Shown here one piece after another: positions 35,866-46,505 of a stretch of 64,000 bases of DNA; within the stretch, counting starts at the first letter, position 1; each line of letters begins with the position of its first letter. The notes under the pieces are model-generated. The model ran no database searches. It saw only the letters and a list, made by a program, of their open reading frames with translations, and was not told the origin of the DNA. Position numbers and translations under genes: made by a program. The DNA comes from Poa pratensis (Eukaryota; Streptophyta; Magnoliopsida; Poales; Poaceae). The DNA lies in assembly GCA_947311845.1 (NCBI GenBank), contig CAMZMU010000111.1:23411023-23475022 (forward strand), written 5' to 3'.

Positions 35866-38800
35866 TGTGGCACCCCGATCCAGATGATCGAGTCACCCCA
35901 TATACCAGTCCCAGAAACACTGGCTATATGACAGCTTGGTAAACAAAGGCATAACCAAATTTATTCATAAGGCTTCGAGTTCGAACCGATACAACATATT
36001 ACATTCACGGGGTGAGGCTCCCGCTCTTGCGCAACGGCGCACACAACAGTATGTACATTATTTTTCTAACATCAGCCTCAAGCGGTAGTGGCAGCGGAAA
36101 CATAGACGGTAGCGTGGCGTCAACGGGCTTTACTCCACAGGGTTCTGCCTGGAATACGGGTTCCTAGTTCTCATAGAGCGGGTACTCGGCGACAGGTTCA
36201 GCAGGGTCTGGCCACATGAAAAGCCAGGTAAGTACTTTGAAGTACTTGCAAGACATCAGCCCAAAAACAAGCAAGGTCTACCTATATGGCATGGCATGAT
36301 TCAGAAAGTAGCATGGCATGAGGTCGGTTGCAAGGATGAGTCCAAGCTTAACGGTTGGACATAACTTACCTACTTACCTTAGTAGGGTGGTTTTCACGTT
36401 ATCGAGTGAGATCACGTTTCTCACTCAACAACTCATAACCACAACTAGGCATTCAAGCCTCTAGCCAACTCTGGCTTAAACAACAACTTTACGAGTCCTT
36501 AGCCAACTCTGGCTTGACTCACAACAGTTCCTGTGTTCATTGGTCTCGACTTATTTATTCTCCAAGTTCGACTGGACCGACTCATAGTGTGACTTGACCC
36601 AAACAGCGTCCCATAACCTAGGGACAAGGCTAGAATCTAGATTTACACTCTCGAGAGGTTGCAACATTTATCCACACGCTGAAGTCTAGGCTTGTACCGC
36701 CGGTACCAAGGTACTAGAACCAATCATGGCGACAGCACAAACCCATACTTCCACAACCGTTATCTTACCCGGACACTCCCTGTATAGCCACCGACATAAC
36801 TCTACGCCTTATGAAGAAGTGAATCCGGCACGTCCCCAACAGATGAGCGACGCCTAGCTCCGGAACCTTCACAAGCCTAGCCCCGACCACAAAGGTAACC
36901 GACTAGACTTGCCAACAGGGTGGCGTCAAAGGAGGCCTGATAAAACACTTAGTCATGGTCCGCCCATGTGAACGACGCATGGTGTGCAAGTGGTGCTTGG
37001 TGAGTGGCACTATGTGACTCAATCTAGTCGAGGGAGGTGGTTATCTTCTTAGTCAATTTCTTTATTTCAGTTCCCAACATGATACCAGCAACACAAGCAT
37101 ATGCACATACAACAGTACAGAACAACATAATACTTGCATGTAAAGACAACAACAGAACAATAATAATAATACCCGGGTGACGGTGGCGGGAGACCCGGCC
37201 GGTGTCACTCGGGGGTTAGTGTTCACAGAATAATTGCATAATATTTCACCGTAAAAGAATGAACCGAAAAGCACTCATAAAAATGAGAGAGCATCCATTC
37301 CACTCAAGGGTTACCCCGACGTGGTGTCAGCAATCTCGGCAAAAGAACCACGGAAAAGTCGGCTCCCCAGCGTCGCAGTCCGGTTGGTCTATGCCAACCA
37401 TATTTGACGGGGGGACAAGGCAACTAACGCTTTTGGCAAATGCCCCCAACCCCGAGGATCATAAGACGACATTCGTCCGCTCCTCACCTCGGCGCTGAGG
37501 AAAGAACCAAACAAAGCCCCGCAAGCGAGACGCACAGTTGTAATAATTCCCCCATTCCCTTGACTGAGGTGGTAGAACCGACCATTGCCCCGAGAAAGTG
37601 AGTGTTGCACAGATAAGCAATATAAGGGGGTGCAATAATTTAACATGCGGTATGACATGTGAGATGCAACAGATAATAATTCAACCGACAACATATTTCT
37701 AAGTTCGACCAAGTTTGAAATTGGGTTGGTGGCTTGCCTTCAGGTTCGGGAATAACTTCTACTCCGTCGGAAAGGTTTGAATCTATCAAAACAAGACAAA
37801 CATGCATTAAAACCATTTCTAGGGTTTTTAAATAAATGCCAAAACAATAAATTCCAAATAAATCTTTTCTGGTTCCATTTGAAAGAGAAAATTCAAACTA
37901 AGCCAACAAAATTGGTTTCACATTTTTCTGACTATTTTTCAGAGAGATATTGCATTTTGAAATCTGTTTCATTTTCTGCCCTTTTCCAATAGAAAAATAA
38001 ACAGAAAAATTAAAACAGGAAAACGGTTCGAAATGTTTAAAACCCTGACCAGTGGGACCCACTGGTCAGTGACTCATAAAACCCGAAACGTTATTTCTCC
38101 TCCCGCGCGAAAACAGAAGAAAACCGGCGATGCTCCGGCGAACTCACCGACGAGGGATTGTGGCGGCTAGGGCGAGGCAGAGGGAAGGGAGAGGAAGCAG
38201 ACGGGCTTGGGGAGGGCTGGCGCAGCTCGTCCACGCACTCGCGGATCACGGCGAGCCCGTGCGACAGCAGAGCTTCTTCCCCGGCGGCGGGAGCTTGCAG
38301 TCGTGGACGGACTCGACGTTCCTGGCCACCAATCACCCTAGCGAGCACGGCATCGTCATCGCCATGTTCCAGGGGTGCTCTGGGTGGGAGGAATCGACGG
38401 GTGGGTGGCTGTGGTGAGGGAATCGAGCGAGGGGCAGTGCGGTGAGGAAGGGCTCGATTCCGGCGAGGTGTTGCTTCTCTGGGCTCGTGGCTGGGGTGGA
38501 GGGCGACTGAGGGTGTGGGAGAGGTGGTGCGGTGCTCAGCGGTGGCCGGGGTGGCCTTTTATAGCGTCCGCGCGCGGCGGCCGGAGTTATGGCGCTGCGA
38601 GGTGTCGCCACGGCGTGAGAAGGGCGGTGGCGGAGCGTTGCGATGCCGGTGGCACAGGAGGAGCACGAGGGAAATGCGGCGGCGACGGACCGGTCCGAGC
38701 GGCGCGAAAGGTGCTGACAGGAGGGGCCCGTCGGCGCTGTGCCGTGCGGCGCGTCGCGTAGTGCTTGGCGCGTCCGTGCGGCCGCCGTCCGGCGCTCCCT

Positions 38801-39652
38801 CCGGCGACGCGTGGTGTTGGGAGGTGAGGGCAGTGAAGGCGTGCAAGCTGGGCTGGATTAGGAGGGTAGGGGAGCAGAACGGCGACGACCAAAATCGGGC
38901 GGCGCCGCCTGGCACGGCCACGTCGACGGTGATCGCCGTTCTGGACATGCCAGAACCGGCATCACCACGTATCTCTCACCTCAGAGCTCTAAAAGCAACG
39001 AGGTTTTCACCACTGTGCGCCAAATTCAATTTCCTACAACTTTTGTGACTACACTTTTTGCAAATTTGAAACTTGGTCCGACTAGAATTTGAGAAAAACA
39101 GCACTGGCCAGAAATGGAAATTTAATGTTTGTGGTGGTAGATGGTGTTGGATGGCCTGGCCCTTTTGTCCTGAGGTAGGAGTGATGAATTTGAGCCTATC
39201 CATGCCTTGGTTTCATCTAGGAGAATTAGTTTGGCTAGGTTTTAAAAAGATTTGAGAAAAAGGACAGAACACAAAAAGAATTGTGGAGGAAAATTTTCCA
39301 AGTCATGGCACCACATTTTTGCATAAAAGTGATCCACATCAACTAGGGAGTGTCCCCTAATTTTTGCAGAATTTTTGGAGACATTAAAATAGGGGTTCCT
39401 TTGTAAGGTCAATTAAAAGGGCATTTTTCCAAAAAGGAAAAAGAAATTATCCAATAAATATTTATCCAGAAATAAAATCAGAAATGCAAGTACCAAGTGG
39501 GAGGAGAATTATATGCACAAGATCCCACTTGGTTTGTCATGTTTGCAAGGTTCAGGAATTCAAAAGGATTTTCCAGAGGTTTAAAAATCCAGATGCAATT
39601 TAAATCAATTAAAAGGGAAATTTTTAAAAGGGCCAAAATTCAGGGTGTTACA
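35866..39652 (-). repeat. Element B 5' LTR
   Basis: This intact 3787-bp LTR runs TGTGGCACC...GGTGTTACA and lies next to the primer site. It contains the promoter (TATA at 38563-38555) and a GC-rich leader. It differs from the 3' LTR at roughly 40 positions by eye. Confidence 0.95.
38555..38563 (-). promoter_or_regulatory. Element B LTR TATA box
   Basis: On the minus strand TATAAAAGG is followed about 30 bases later by a C/A-rich start region. It is conserved in the other LTR at 29092-29084. Confidence 0.7.
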
Positions 39653-40057
39653 CAACTCCCTGTGTCTTAGGGTTTCTGGGGGATGAAGCACGTGAAGGGG
39701 GAGTGCCTGAGGTGGGCCAGGGGCACCACACCTGGCCAGGGCGCGGCCAAGGGGGGGGCCGTTCCCAGGGGTGGTGTGGGCCCCTCCTGGCCCATCTCAG
39801 CCTCCCCTTTTGGCTGACTCCATCTTCTGGAAAAATAGGAACTTCTGTCTTCTTGAAAATATTTTTAGAGCTCCGGAAATATAGTGTCTTGACGGTGCTT
39901 TTTCCAGCTGAAATCTGGCTCCGGCAGTTAATCATCTAATAATCATCAAACATGCAAAATAAGACAAAATAACATAAGTAACACATCTTAATATGAAATA
40001 TATCAATGAATAACAGTAAATTATGCTATAAAATAGTGATGCTAAATGGACGTATCA
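39653..40057 (-). repeat. Element A 5' LTR, outer part
   Basis: It starts with the duplicated CAACT (39653-39657) and aligns with 9364-9763 of the 3' LTR, ending GACGTATCA. Together with 18742-19840 it restores the expected 1.5-kb LTR. It includes a GC-rich hairpin at 39711-39793. Confidence 0.94.
39711..39793. repeat. GC-rich hairpin, LTR A copy 2
   Basis: This is the counterpart of 9419-9499 with changes in the loop region (GGGGGGGGCCGTTCCC instead of GGGGGGCCCGCGCCC), which weaken one stem. Confidence 0.7.
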
Positions 40058-40062
40058 TGCAT

Positions 40063-40682
40063 TATTCATTGTATTATATAGACAACTATCTTTCAGGAGA
40101 GAGAGAGATGGGGATAACTAGCATCATTAACTACAAAAAAACTAATTTATATTAAAGTTCAAGTTTGTCATGTAGTTTCCCTGTTTATTATTACAAATAA
40201 ATTTCTAGTGCTACTAAAACTTTTTTGTCGCAAAAAGTTATTTGCATTATTTGGATTTGGGCGTCTAAGAAATAAAACTCTTCTCCAAGTTTTCCATAAA
40301 TCACTTGATATATTATAATATGTTTGTATATGTATCTTGTTCAAGATATTATTAAGTATCTATTGAACTTGGTAGAGTGGATCGTTAGAGTATATGAATC
40401 TAGAAAATATATTTGCATCAGTGTGTAGAGGTCAATACTATGAAGTTTTAGTACATCTATGATTTGTCGATTAGTAGTCTCGACACATTCATTTAGAAAT
40501 GCACTCCAATTTTGCAAACAACACCATGTACCCACCTTACTTAAACTCGAGTATGTCCACACTCCCCTATCTCTGCTCTCCTACTTGTGACAAACGGCGA
40601 CTAGTTTTTCTTTTTTAGTTCTTTGCAGTGAAATTAATGTATTAGTGTTGATGAAAATATTCTGACAATATTTATAGTTCTA
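40063..40682. other. AT-rich DNA between element A and the Helitron
   Basis: No coding frame, terminal repeat or RNA gene is visible. Confidence 0.5.
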
Positions 40683-40694
40683 CTAGGTAATATG

Positions 40695-40712
40695 CCCGTG
40701 CGTTGCAACGGG
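40695..40712 (-). other. Helitron 3' terminal hairpin
   Basis: CCCGTTGCAACGCACGGG on the minus strand, eight to nine bases before the terminal CTAG. Confidence 0.7.
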
Positions 40713-42586
40713 TGAAAAAAAATCTGTGTGAGGGGCTTACAAAGTCAGTTCTCGAACCTGGATTGGTGTTGTCTGGTCACTCTGGTGGCCAAGGATTGTT
40801 CTAGGCTAGTATATTACAGGATTTCTTTTCGGGGCCAGAATTGCAACCTAAAAGTAATGATCGGTTTACAAGCTTTGAGATTTAATTTTGAAATGAAAAT
40901 GAATTTCCAGACTTCAGGTGGGTAAATTTAGCCTGAAAGCTAAAATGGTGTTTGGTCTATCATGCTGAAAGATGCCGAACTTCAAATATGACTTTTTATT
41001 CACGAATTAAATTTATGCTATTTGGGTGAATTAAACTTAATCAACTCAACTCCTGAATATAGTTTTTGCTAGCTGGTTTCCGTCAAATTAATTCCCTAGG
41101 CTAGACTGCTCGATGCCAATTTAGGTAGCAATAAAATTTAGTACCGGTGCATCGGTAGAACATCTGTATGGTGCAGTGGAAGGTCATATGAGTGTGAGGT
41201 AGAGTGATATGGATCCACCATCATTTTTTCATTCCAAAGCCTACGCACGACCAATTCCAAAGGAGGGATTGGTGGTCAGAATACAAAATTTAAGGCTAAA
41301 CTGAAACGCCGAAATTTCTTAGGAGACCAGCTGAAAAACATTTCAGCATTGCAGACATGGGCTGAGCAGGAAACTGGGTGAGAGAACAACAATTAAGAAA
41401 TATGTCCACCGAGCACCACCGCAAAACTGAAATACCAATGGAAGAATCACAACAGAGTGATTCTGAAAATCCTAGTTTCAAATGCATCTCTCCGATGAAC
41501 AAGGAGATATTAACAATAGTAGTGATGCGAATATTTTGAGTCAGTTCATCAGCTGGTCTGGCAAGCAAAGCATGCAGACCACATAAATAATAGCACACAT
41601 AATATTACAGGCTAAAACATCATCCTTCTTGACCATCATACCTTGTTCTAAGCAACCACTAAACTTGGTTGATGCATGCTTATAGGACAGAAACATTCCA
41701 CATTACAAGATAACTCATGTTGTTGTACATTTACCCTTTTCCTAGATATGCTGGACTTGCAGATGAGAAAAACCTACCCCATATCACTGCTTTTCTACAT
41801 TGTACGCCCCCATGGCCATTTGCTAAACTCTGGGTTCCAATGCAAGGGTAATCTTCTTCCTAGGTCCCAGAAAGAACTGCACAGGTACTGCACAGCCTCC
41901 TGCTTGCCGCCTTGATCAAGGTTAGTGAATCAGATGCCGAGAGAACCAACCTCGCTATCAACAAAGCCAAAGTTATATCAGCAGAGAAGTAACCGCTGGA
42001 CCAGGTTTGGACCTCCCCTTCAAATTTATCTTGGATTGACTGAACATCGTAAGAGTGCCACAAGTTTGTTTGCATTTTGTTTTCTACTTATGAATAATTA
42101 CGGAAAACTGTAACCAATTTCTCGAAAGAGCAAATAAATTTAAGCCAGTCTTAAACTCTTGATCTCATCTCTGCAAAAAAAAACTGCAGCAATCTTAACC
42201 GAGGTAAAGAGATTGTTGCAGAATACGTGAGTACTTTGCAAGAACCATACTTCTCACCTGTCACCTAGAGCTGGCTACTTTTTATCCTAACAATACGTGA
42301 GTACTTTGCACCACCTACTTGCAACAAAATTGTACCCACGGTAATAGTCCATCAAAAGAATCCACACTAATAATACCCTTCCAATTCAATTTCCAAAGCT
42401 CGTGTATAATTTCGGAAGGCCAAATTGATGACACGTTGTTTCTGAAGGGAAGTACATTCAGATAGCATGCAAATCAGAGGCATTGATGGAAACAGTTGTT
42501 GTACCTCTTCCAGTAGCACCATGATGCAAACACAAGGTTCAGAGGATGTATTCGATCACCATGTGTATAGCAGACTCGGAAGAACG

Positions 42587-42690
42587 CCATGGCCACAACA
42601 CGCGGCTACCTCAGCTGCACAGGTTAGGGAAAAAATGGTTCCATCAGACCCTAGTCAACCATGGCCACAACATGCGGCTACCTCAGCTGC
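42587..42690. repeat. Duplicated 32-bp segment in Helitron cargo
   Basis: 42587-42618 and 42659-42690 differ by one base. In the plus frame both encode WPQHAATSAA, within a 96-codon open stretch of unknown nature (42467-42757). Confidence 0.8.
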
Positions 42691-42854
42691 TCCACCGAAT
42701 CAACCAAAATCCATCAGAAGAATCAACAGGTTCACCTTAGAGTCAACCGAAAATTGATCCAGAAAAAAAAAGATTAAGCAGGAGGTCGGATTCGGGCCGC
42801 CATGCCCAGATCTTGGAAACATGTGCCCAGACCCAGGCCTCCATGCCTTGAGCC

Positions 42855-43017
42855 GCGCCTCCGTGCTGCCCGAATCCGACAAGATCAAGCGGGGAGGTCA
42901 GATCCGGTCCTCCATGCCCAGATCTCGAGCTGCGCCTCCGTGCTGCCCGAATCCGACAATATCAGGCGGGGAGGTCAGATCCGGTCCTCCATGCCCAGAT
43001 CTCGAGCTGCGCCTCCG
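42855..43017. repeat. 77-bp tandem repeat in Helitron cargo
   Basis: Units 42855-42931 and 42932-43008, with a partial third to 43017, start GCGCCTCCGTGCTGCCC and end CTCGAGCT. They differ by only a few bases. Confidence 0.85.
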
Positions 43018-43341
43018 CTTCTCTTGCTCTTGATCTAGGGAGGGCTTCGGGCCTCCATGACCTGAGACGTGCGATGGAGATCTGGGACTGTCGAGGGGAA
43101 GGCGGTGCGGCCGTTTCCGGCGGCCGGTGTATGGAGCAGAGGAGGAGGTGCAAGGGATGCGGGGGGGAGAGTGGCTCGTGCGGATGAGTGGGGCGCGAGC
43201 AAGGGATAGGAGACAATGGACTGCGGGTTGATTTTCATATTTGATAGGGGGGGTTTGTGCAAAATCGCCGCGACGTACCACGGTCTCCTTTCGTCCGTCG
43301 CTGGCAGAAGACAGGACAGTGCATACTTTTTATAGTAGAGA

Positions 43342-43984
43342 TACGTTCTTTCGTTTTTAAGTTAATTTTTTATAACCATATTTGTCATAAAAAGTTGCAC
43401 ATTTTAATAATTGTAGCTTCTTCTATTACCACAGGTTATATGTCTACTGACTACCGAGTCATCGCTTATCACATATGTGATAGTTTGTGATTATGGTATT
43501 GCCTCTCCTTTTGATAATTTTATATTATAAGCCAGGTTTATAGTTGCAAAGTTCTGGCGCCTATTTAATTGTTGCAACATCCTTCGGATACTTTCTGTTT
43601 AAATAGATGTGTAGCACTCGACGGTTTATTTTATTTATCTTTTGTTACAAACATGTAATGAATTACTCTCATAATTAATTGATATTCTTAATTAGAAAGT
43701 AGTGTCAAAGTAAATGTGAAGGATCTCCACGATCTTGTGTAGCTACCCGTCACACGGGAGAACAAGATCCCCAGAATCACGGCAACAATTTTCTTAACCC
43801 CGACGTCAGTGGTTTCCCACGACAATCCAAGATCCCCAATCGTGTGACACCGCCATCGTTCTCAACTAGTTGCATAATCTAGAGAACCTATATTCTGGGT
43901 AATCCCTAATTTGTTAAACAAAAGAGAAAAACTGGAACTCCAAGTTGACAAGAATCGGAGAAGTAACATACTTGAAGGCCTTTG
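43342..43984. other. Intergenic DNA right of the Helitron
   Basis: Low-complexity AT-rich sequence, then a stretch near 43735-43900 (CACACGGGAGAACAAGATCC...) of the kind seen in degraded transposons. No gene seen. Confidence 0.4.
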
Positions 43985-44235
43985 TCTTAGAGTTTGGAAG
44001 GAATGAGAGAGGGTTAGGTATCCATAATATTTTAGCCATGAATTATGCTCTTGTTCTCAAGGCAGCTTGGAGAATTTCTAATTAGCAAAATGATCTCCTA
44101 CACGCAGTGTTACACTCCAAATATGTCCCTAAATCAGCCTATTGGGCATCCATTTTTAAAGTATTGACAATTCTCAAAAGAAACTCCTTCTACCAAGTCA
44201 CAAAAAAGCCACTTATTTTTCGAATACTCCTGGTG
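43985..44235 (+). pseudogene. Old LINE reverse-transcriptase C-terminal scrap
   Basis: A plus-strand frame reads GLGIHNILAMNYALVLKAAW, a stop, then AVLHSKYVPKSAYWASIFK. This is the GLG...AKY signature downstream of RT in plant L1-like LINEs. It is much decayed and unrelated in position to the LINE at 54868. Confidence 0.65.
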
Positions 44236-44584
44236 CAAGAAATAATTTATTATATATGACAATCTCATCATTTAGCAATACCACCATATTTATCGATCCT
44301 GCTTAGGTCAATGATTACATGCCCCAAAATCTTCTTGGACTCATCCTAGGCAACCAAGGGGGAATGCGGCTTGGTGACACCAAAAAATACATGAATATGT
44401 GTGTATAAGTGTATTGTCAAATACAAGAGAACACTACCGCTAGAATTCGTCCATACATCCACTGGACAACACCATATGTTTTTCGGACGTGCTTGTGCTT
44501 GCCGCAAAAACTGCGTGCCTTCTTCAGTTATGGAGAAAGATACATTTTTATGGACAATTACTTACTTGCAAAATTTTTAGCGGA

Positions 44585-44993
44585 AAGTGTTATTTGCTCC
44601 CCGAGCTCCAGTGCTCCCTCCACTTCAAAAAATTTGACAATTATATTTTTGAGTTTAGAAAAATTCTGAAAAATTTCACGGGTGTAGCCAATGGTGTATC
44701 CCATAAACGTGCAAAATTTAAGTTCGAAATACTTTATGTTATGGCCTATACAAAAATAACAAAATCTGGTAAAACTTAGAGATTTGAAAATAGGCATATT
44801 TAGATCCATAATTTGTCATTTTTGTATAGAGCAAAGTACAAAGTTTTTGGAGTTGAAATTTTACACGTTCGTGGAATATACTATTAGCTACACCCGAGAA
44901 TTTTTTCAGAATTTTTTGAATCTCATAAATATGATTTTCGAATTTTTTAACTTGGAGGGATCATTGGTGCCCGGGAGCAAGAAGTCCTCTCTG
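44585..44993. mobile_element. 409-bp foldback element with 9-bp TSD (Mutator-type MITE)
   Basis: Direct repeats TTTAGCGGA at 44576-44584 and 44994-45002 flank two inverted arms of about 180 bp (44590-44765 and 44810-44990). In each arm the words TTTGCTCCC/TTGCTCCC, CTCCCTCC, AATTCTGAAAAA and GGGTGTAGC recur in the same order. A 9-bp TSD is the Mutator hallmark. No coding capacity. Confidence 0.7.
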
Positions 44994-46500
44994 TTTAGCG
45001 GAATTTTTAGCAGCTACATCTGCGTCAGATTCACATGTTCCTTTTGAAAATAGGAGGCATATTGCTGAAAACGTCTAACTGACTAATCCTCTAATTCAGC
45101 AGTGTACCCCATCAAAAGGTATCTCAATCGAGTTGCTCCCAACTATGCAGACGAGGCGACCAGACAAGATTTGTTTAAGCCTATCTTCAACTGCTCTAAT
45201 TCATCTCATAGAGACAGCTCGTGTCCCATCTCTTCTGCACTTCAGCACTGTGCAATTCATGTTCTAATGTATGAGTTGAAAATAGTTGGTGCCTCTAGCG
45301 CCTTCCCCAGTTCAAAGGAAGAGAGGTTACTATACCACTTGCGACTTCATCAAGTTCACGACCCTCAGGAAGTGTTAGTGCGAGTGTGCGTATATGTACC
45401 CCTAAGCTTGTTGTTTTTAGCAACATTAAACACATTTTGTTTGAGGTTGTTGGCAGTTGTGGCTTGAACATCGTTTGATTTGAAAAATCTTGACCAGTTT
45501 GATTTGGGAAGGTTGCTATAACATTTGTGACTTCATCAAGCTCAAAACTTTCTGAACGTATTATTCAGAAAGCGTCGTGCGAATGTTGTATATGTATGTC
45601 TAGAACTATTTATTGTGTTACACCATGATGAAAGTTACCCTAACATTCATGTTATAATAAAACAACTCACAATTATAGTTTTGGAACCACGCCCGTCTTT
45701 GTTCATTTTTTTGATTTTGCATCGGAAGCTACAGTTCAAGGTTGTGCCGATGAAAGGTAGGTTGTGCATGTGAATTATCTTTAGTTACTTAATTGCGTTC
45801 GAGCAACGAACAAAAGGTTTGGCTATTCGTTAACAATTTTCTAGACCATTTAATGGAGATATCGGTACGACACGTGTACTTTGTATAAATAAGCCATATC
45901 TCAATATTATTTCATCCTAGTCTCATTTCTCTTCTCATAGACGTCATCATATTCTAGCATCAACTTGCCTCTTTTGGGTCTTCGTTTCCGTATCGTCACC
46001 CTTTCCGACAACTCTCGTCATCGAATCATGCATTATGTGTACCCTTTATATCTGAACACTCCAAAACCTAACACGGAAGATCCTAACTTCCGAAGAGGTC
46101 TTCTCCCTTGGTGCCACTCTTTCGTTTTGTGGTCGTCTCCGCTTTGTAGTTGTAACAACTCCCGCTATGCCTCCCCTCTCATCTATCCAGTTGCTACCCC
46201 GTTGATAGCGTTTTCACCCTGCAAATTCACTAACGTGTGAGCTTGATGTCGATTGTGTTCTTTAATAATGAAAGACAAAAGGCGATCGCCGGCAACAAAT
46301 GCATGAATAAAAACAAGTCGCAATATACAAGTCACCAAAACTGAAAAACTAAAACAAGTGGCGAATTTTGTATTGCGGCCGGGTTTGAATGAAAAACTAA
46401 AAGCAAATGCATGAATAAAAACAACTAGTAGCATTATACAAGTCACCAAAGCTGAAAAACTAAAACAAGTGCCTGCTCTACCCTGTCGTCTGTCGCCGAT
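44994..46500. other. Intergenic DNA with no recognised gene
   Basis: Short open frames (for example 45102-45467 and 45965-46240) show no family signature. A duplicated segment lies at 46297-46471. Confidence 0.4.
46297..46471. repeat. Direct repeat of about 65 bp
   Basis: 46297-46360 and 46405-46471 share AAATGCATGAATAAAAACAA and the tail ACAAGTCACCAAA..CTGAAAAACTAAAACAAGTG with small indels. A 44-bp spacer separates them. Confidence 0.8.
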
Positions 46501-46505
46501 GATAC

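Larger units (their letters stand above)
19841..39652 (-). mobile_element. Element B: chromodomain-type Ty3/gypsy retrotransposon inserted in LTR A
   Basis: The ends are TGTGGCACC...GGTGTTACA and the TSD CAACT is exact (19836-19840 and 39653-39657). On the minus strand: 5' LTR 39652-35866 (3787 bp), tRNA-iMet primer site, an extra ORF, gag, PR, RT, RNase H, IN with a C-terminal chromodomain, polypurine tract, and 3' LTR (30180-26430 plus 19872-19841). Long LTRs with a chromodomain fit the Tekay/Del-like chromoviruses. The LTRs differ at only about 1 percent by eye, yet the internal domain carries at least fourteen frameshifts or stops. Confidence 0.95.
8261..40057 (-). mobile_element. Element A: Athila-like Ty3/gypsy LTR retrotransposon, carrying nested insertions
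   Basis: The ends are TGATGACCC...GACGTATCA and the TSD TGCAT is exact at 8256-8260 and 40058-40062. It reads on the minus strand: 5' LTR (18742-19840 continued at 39658-40057), tRNA-Asp primer site 18714-18730, gag, PR, RT, RNase H, IN, then a third ORF, polypurine tract 9776-9764, and 3' LTR 8261-9763. Gypsy domain order plus a tRNA-Asp primer site and a long post-IN region fit the Athila-type lineage. By eye the two LTRs differ at about 4 percent of sites. The coding region has at least six frameshifts, so it is not autonomous now. Insertions B (in the 5' LTR) and D (near the 3' end) are later events. Confidence 0.95.
40683..43341 (-). mobile_element. Helitron-like element, non-autonomous
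   Basis: On the minus strand the element starts TCTCTACTATAAAAAG at 43341 and ends ATATTACCTAG at 40683. It lies between an A (43342) and a T (40682), with no TSD, exactly as Helitrons insert. A short hairpin (CCCGT/ACGGG, 40712-40695) sits just before the CTAG end. No Rep/helicase frame is present. The interior holds a GC-rich block (42780-43250) with tandem repeats that looks like a captured gene promoter or 5' exon, and other unrecognised DNA. Confidence 0.75.

Noticed and set aside
44409..45047. Plus-strand frames rich in Phe, Lys and Ile
   Set aside because: They fall inside the two arms of the foldback element and arise from its AT-rich sequence.
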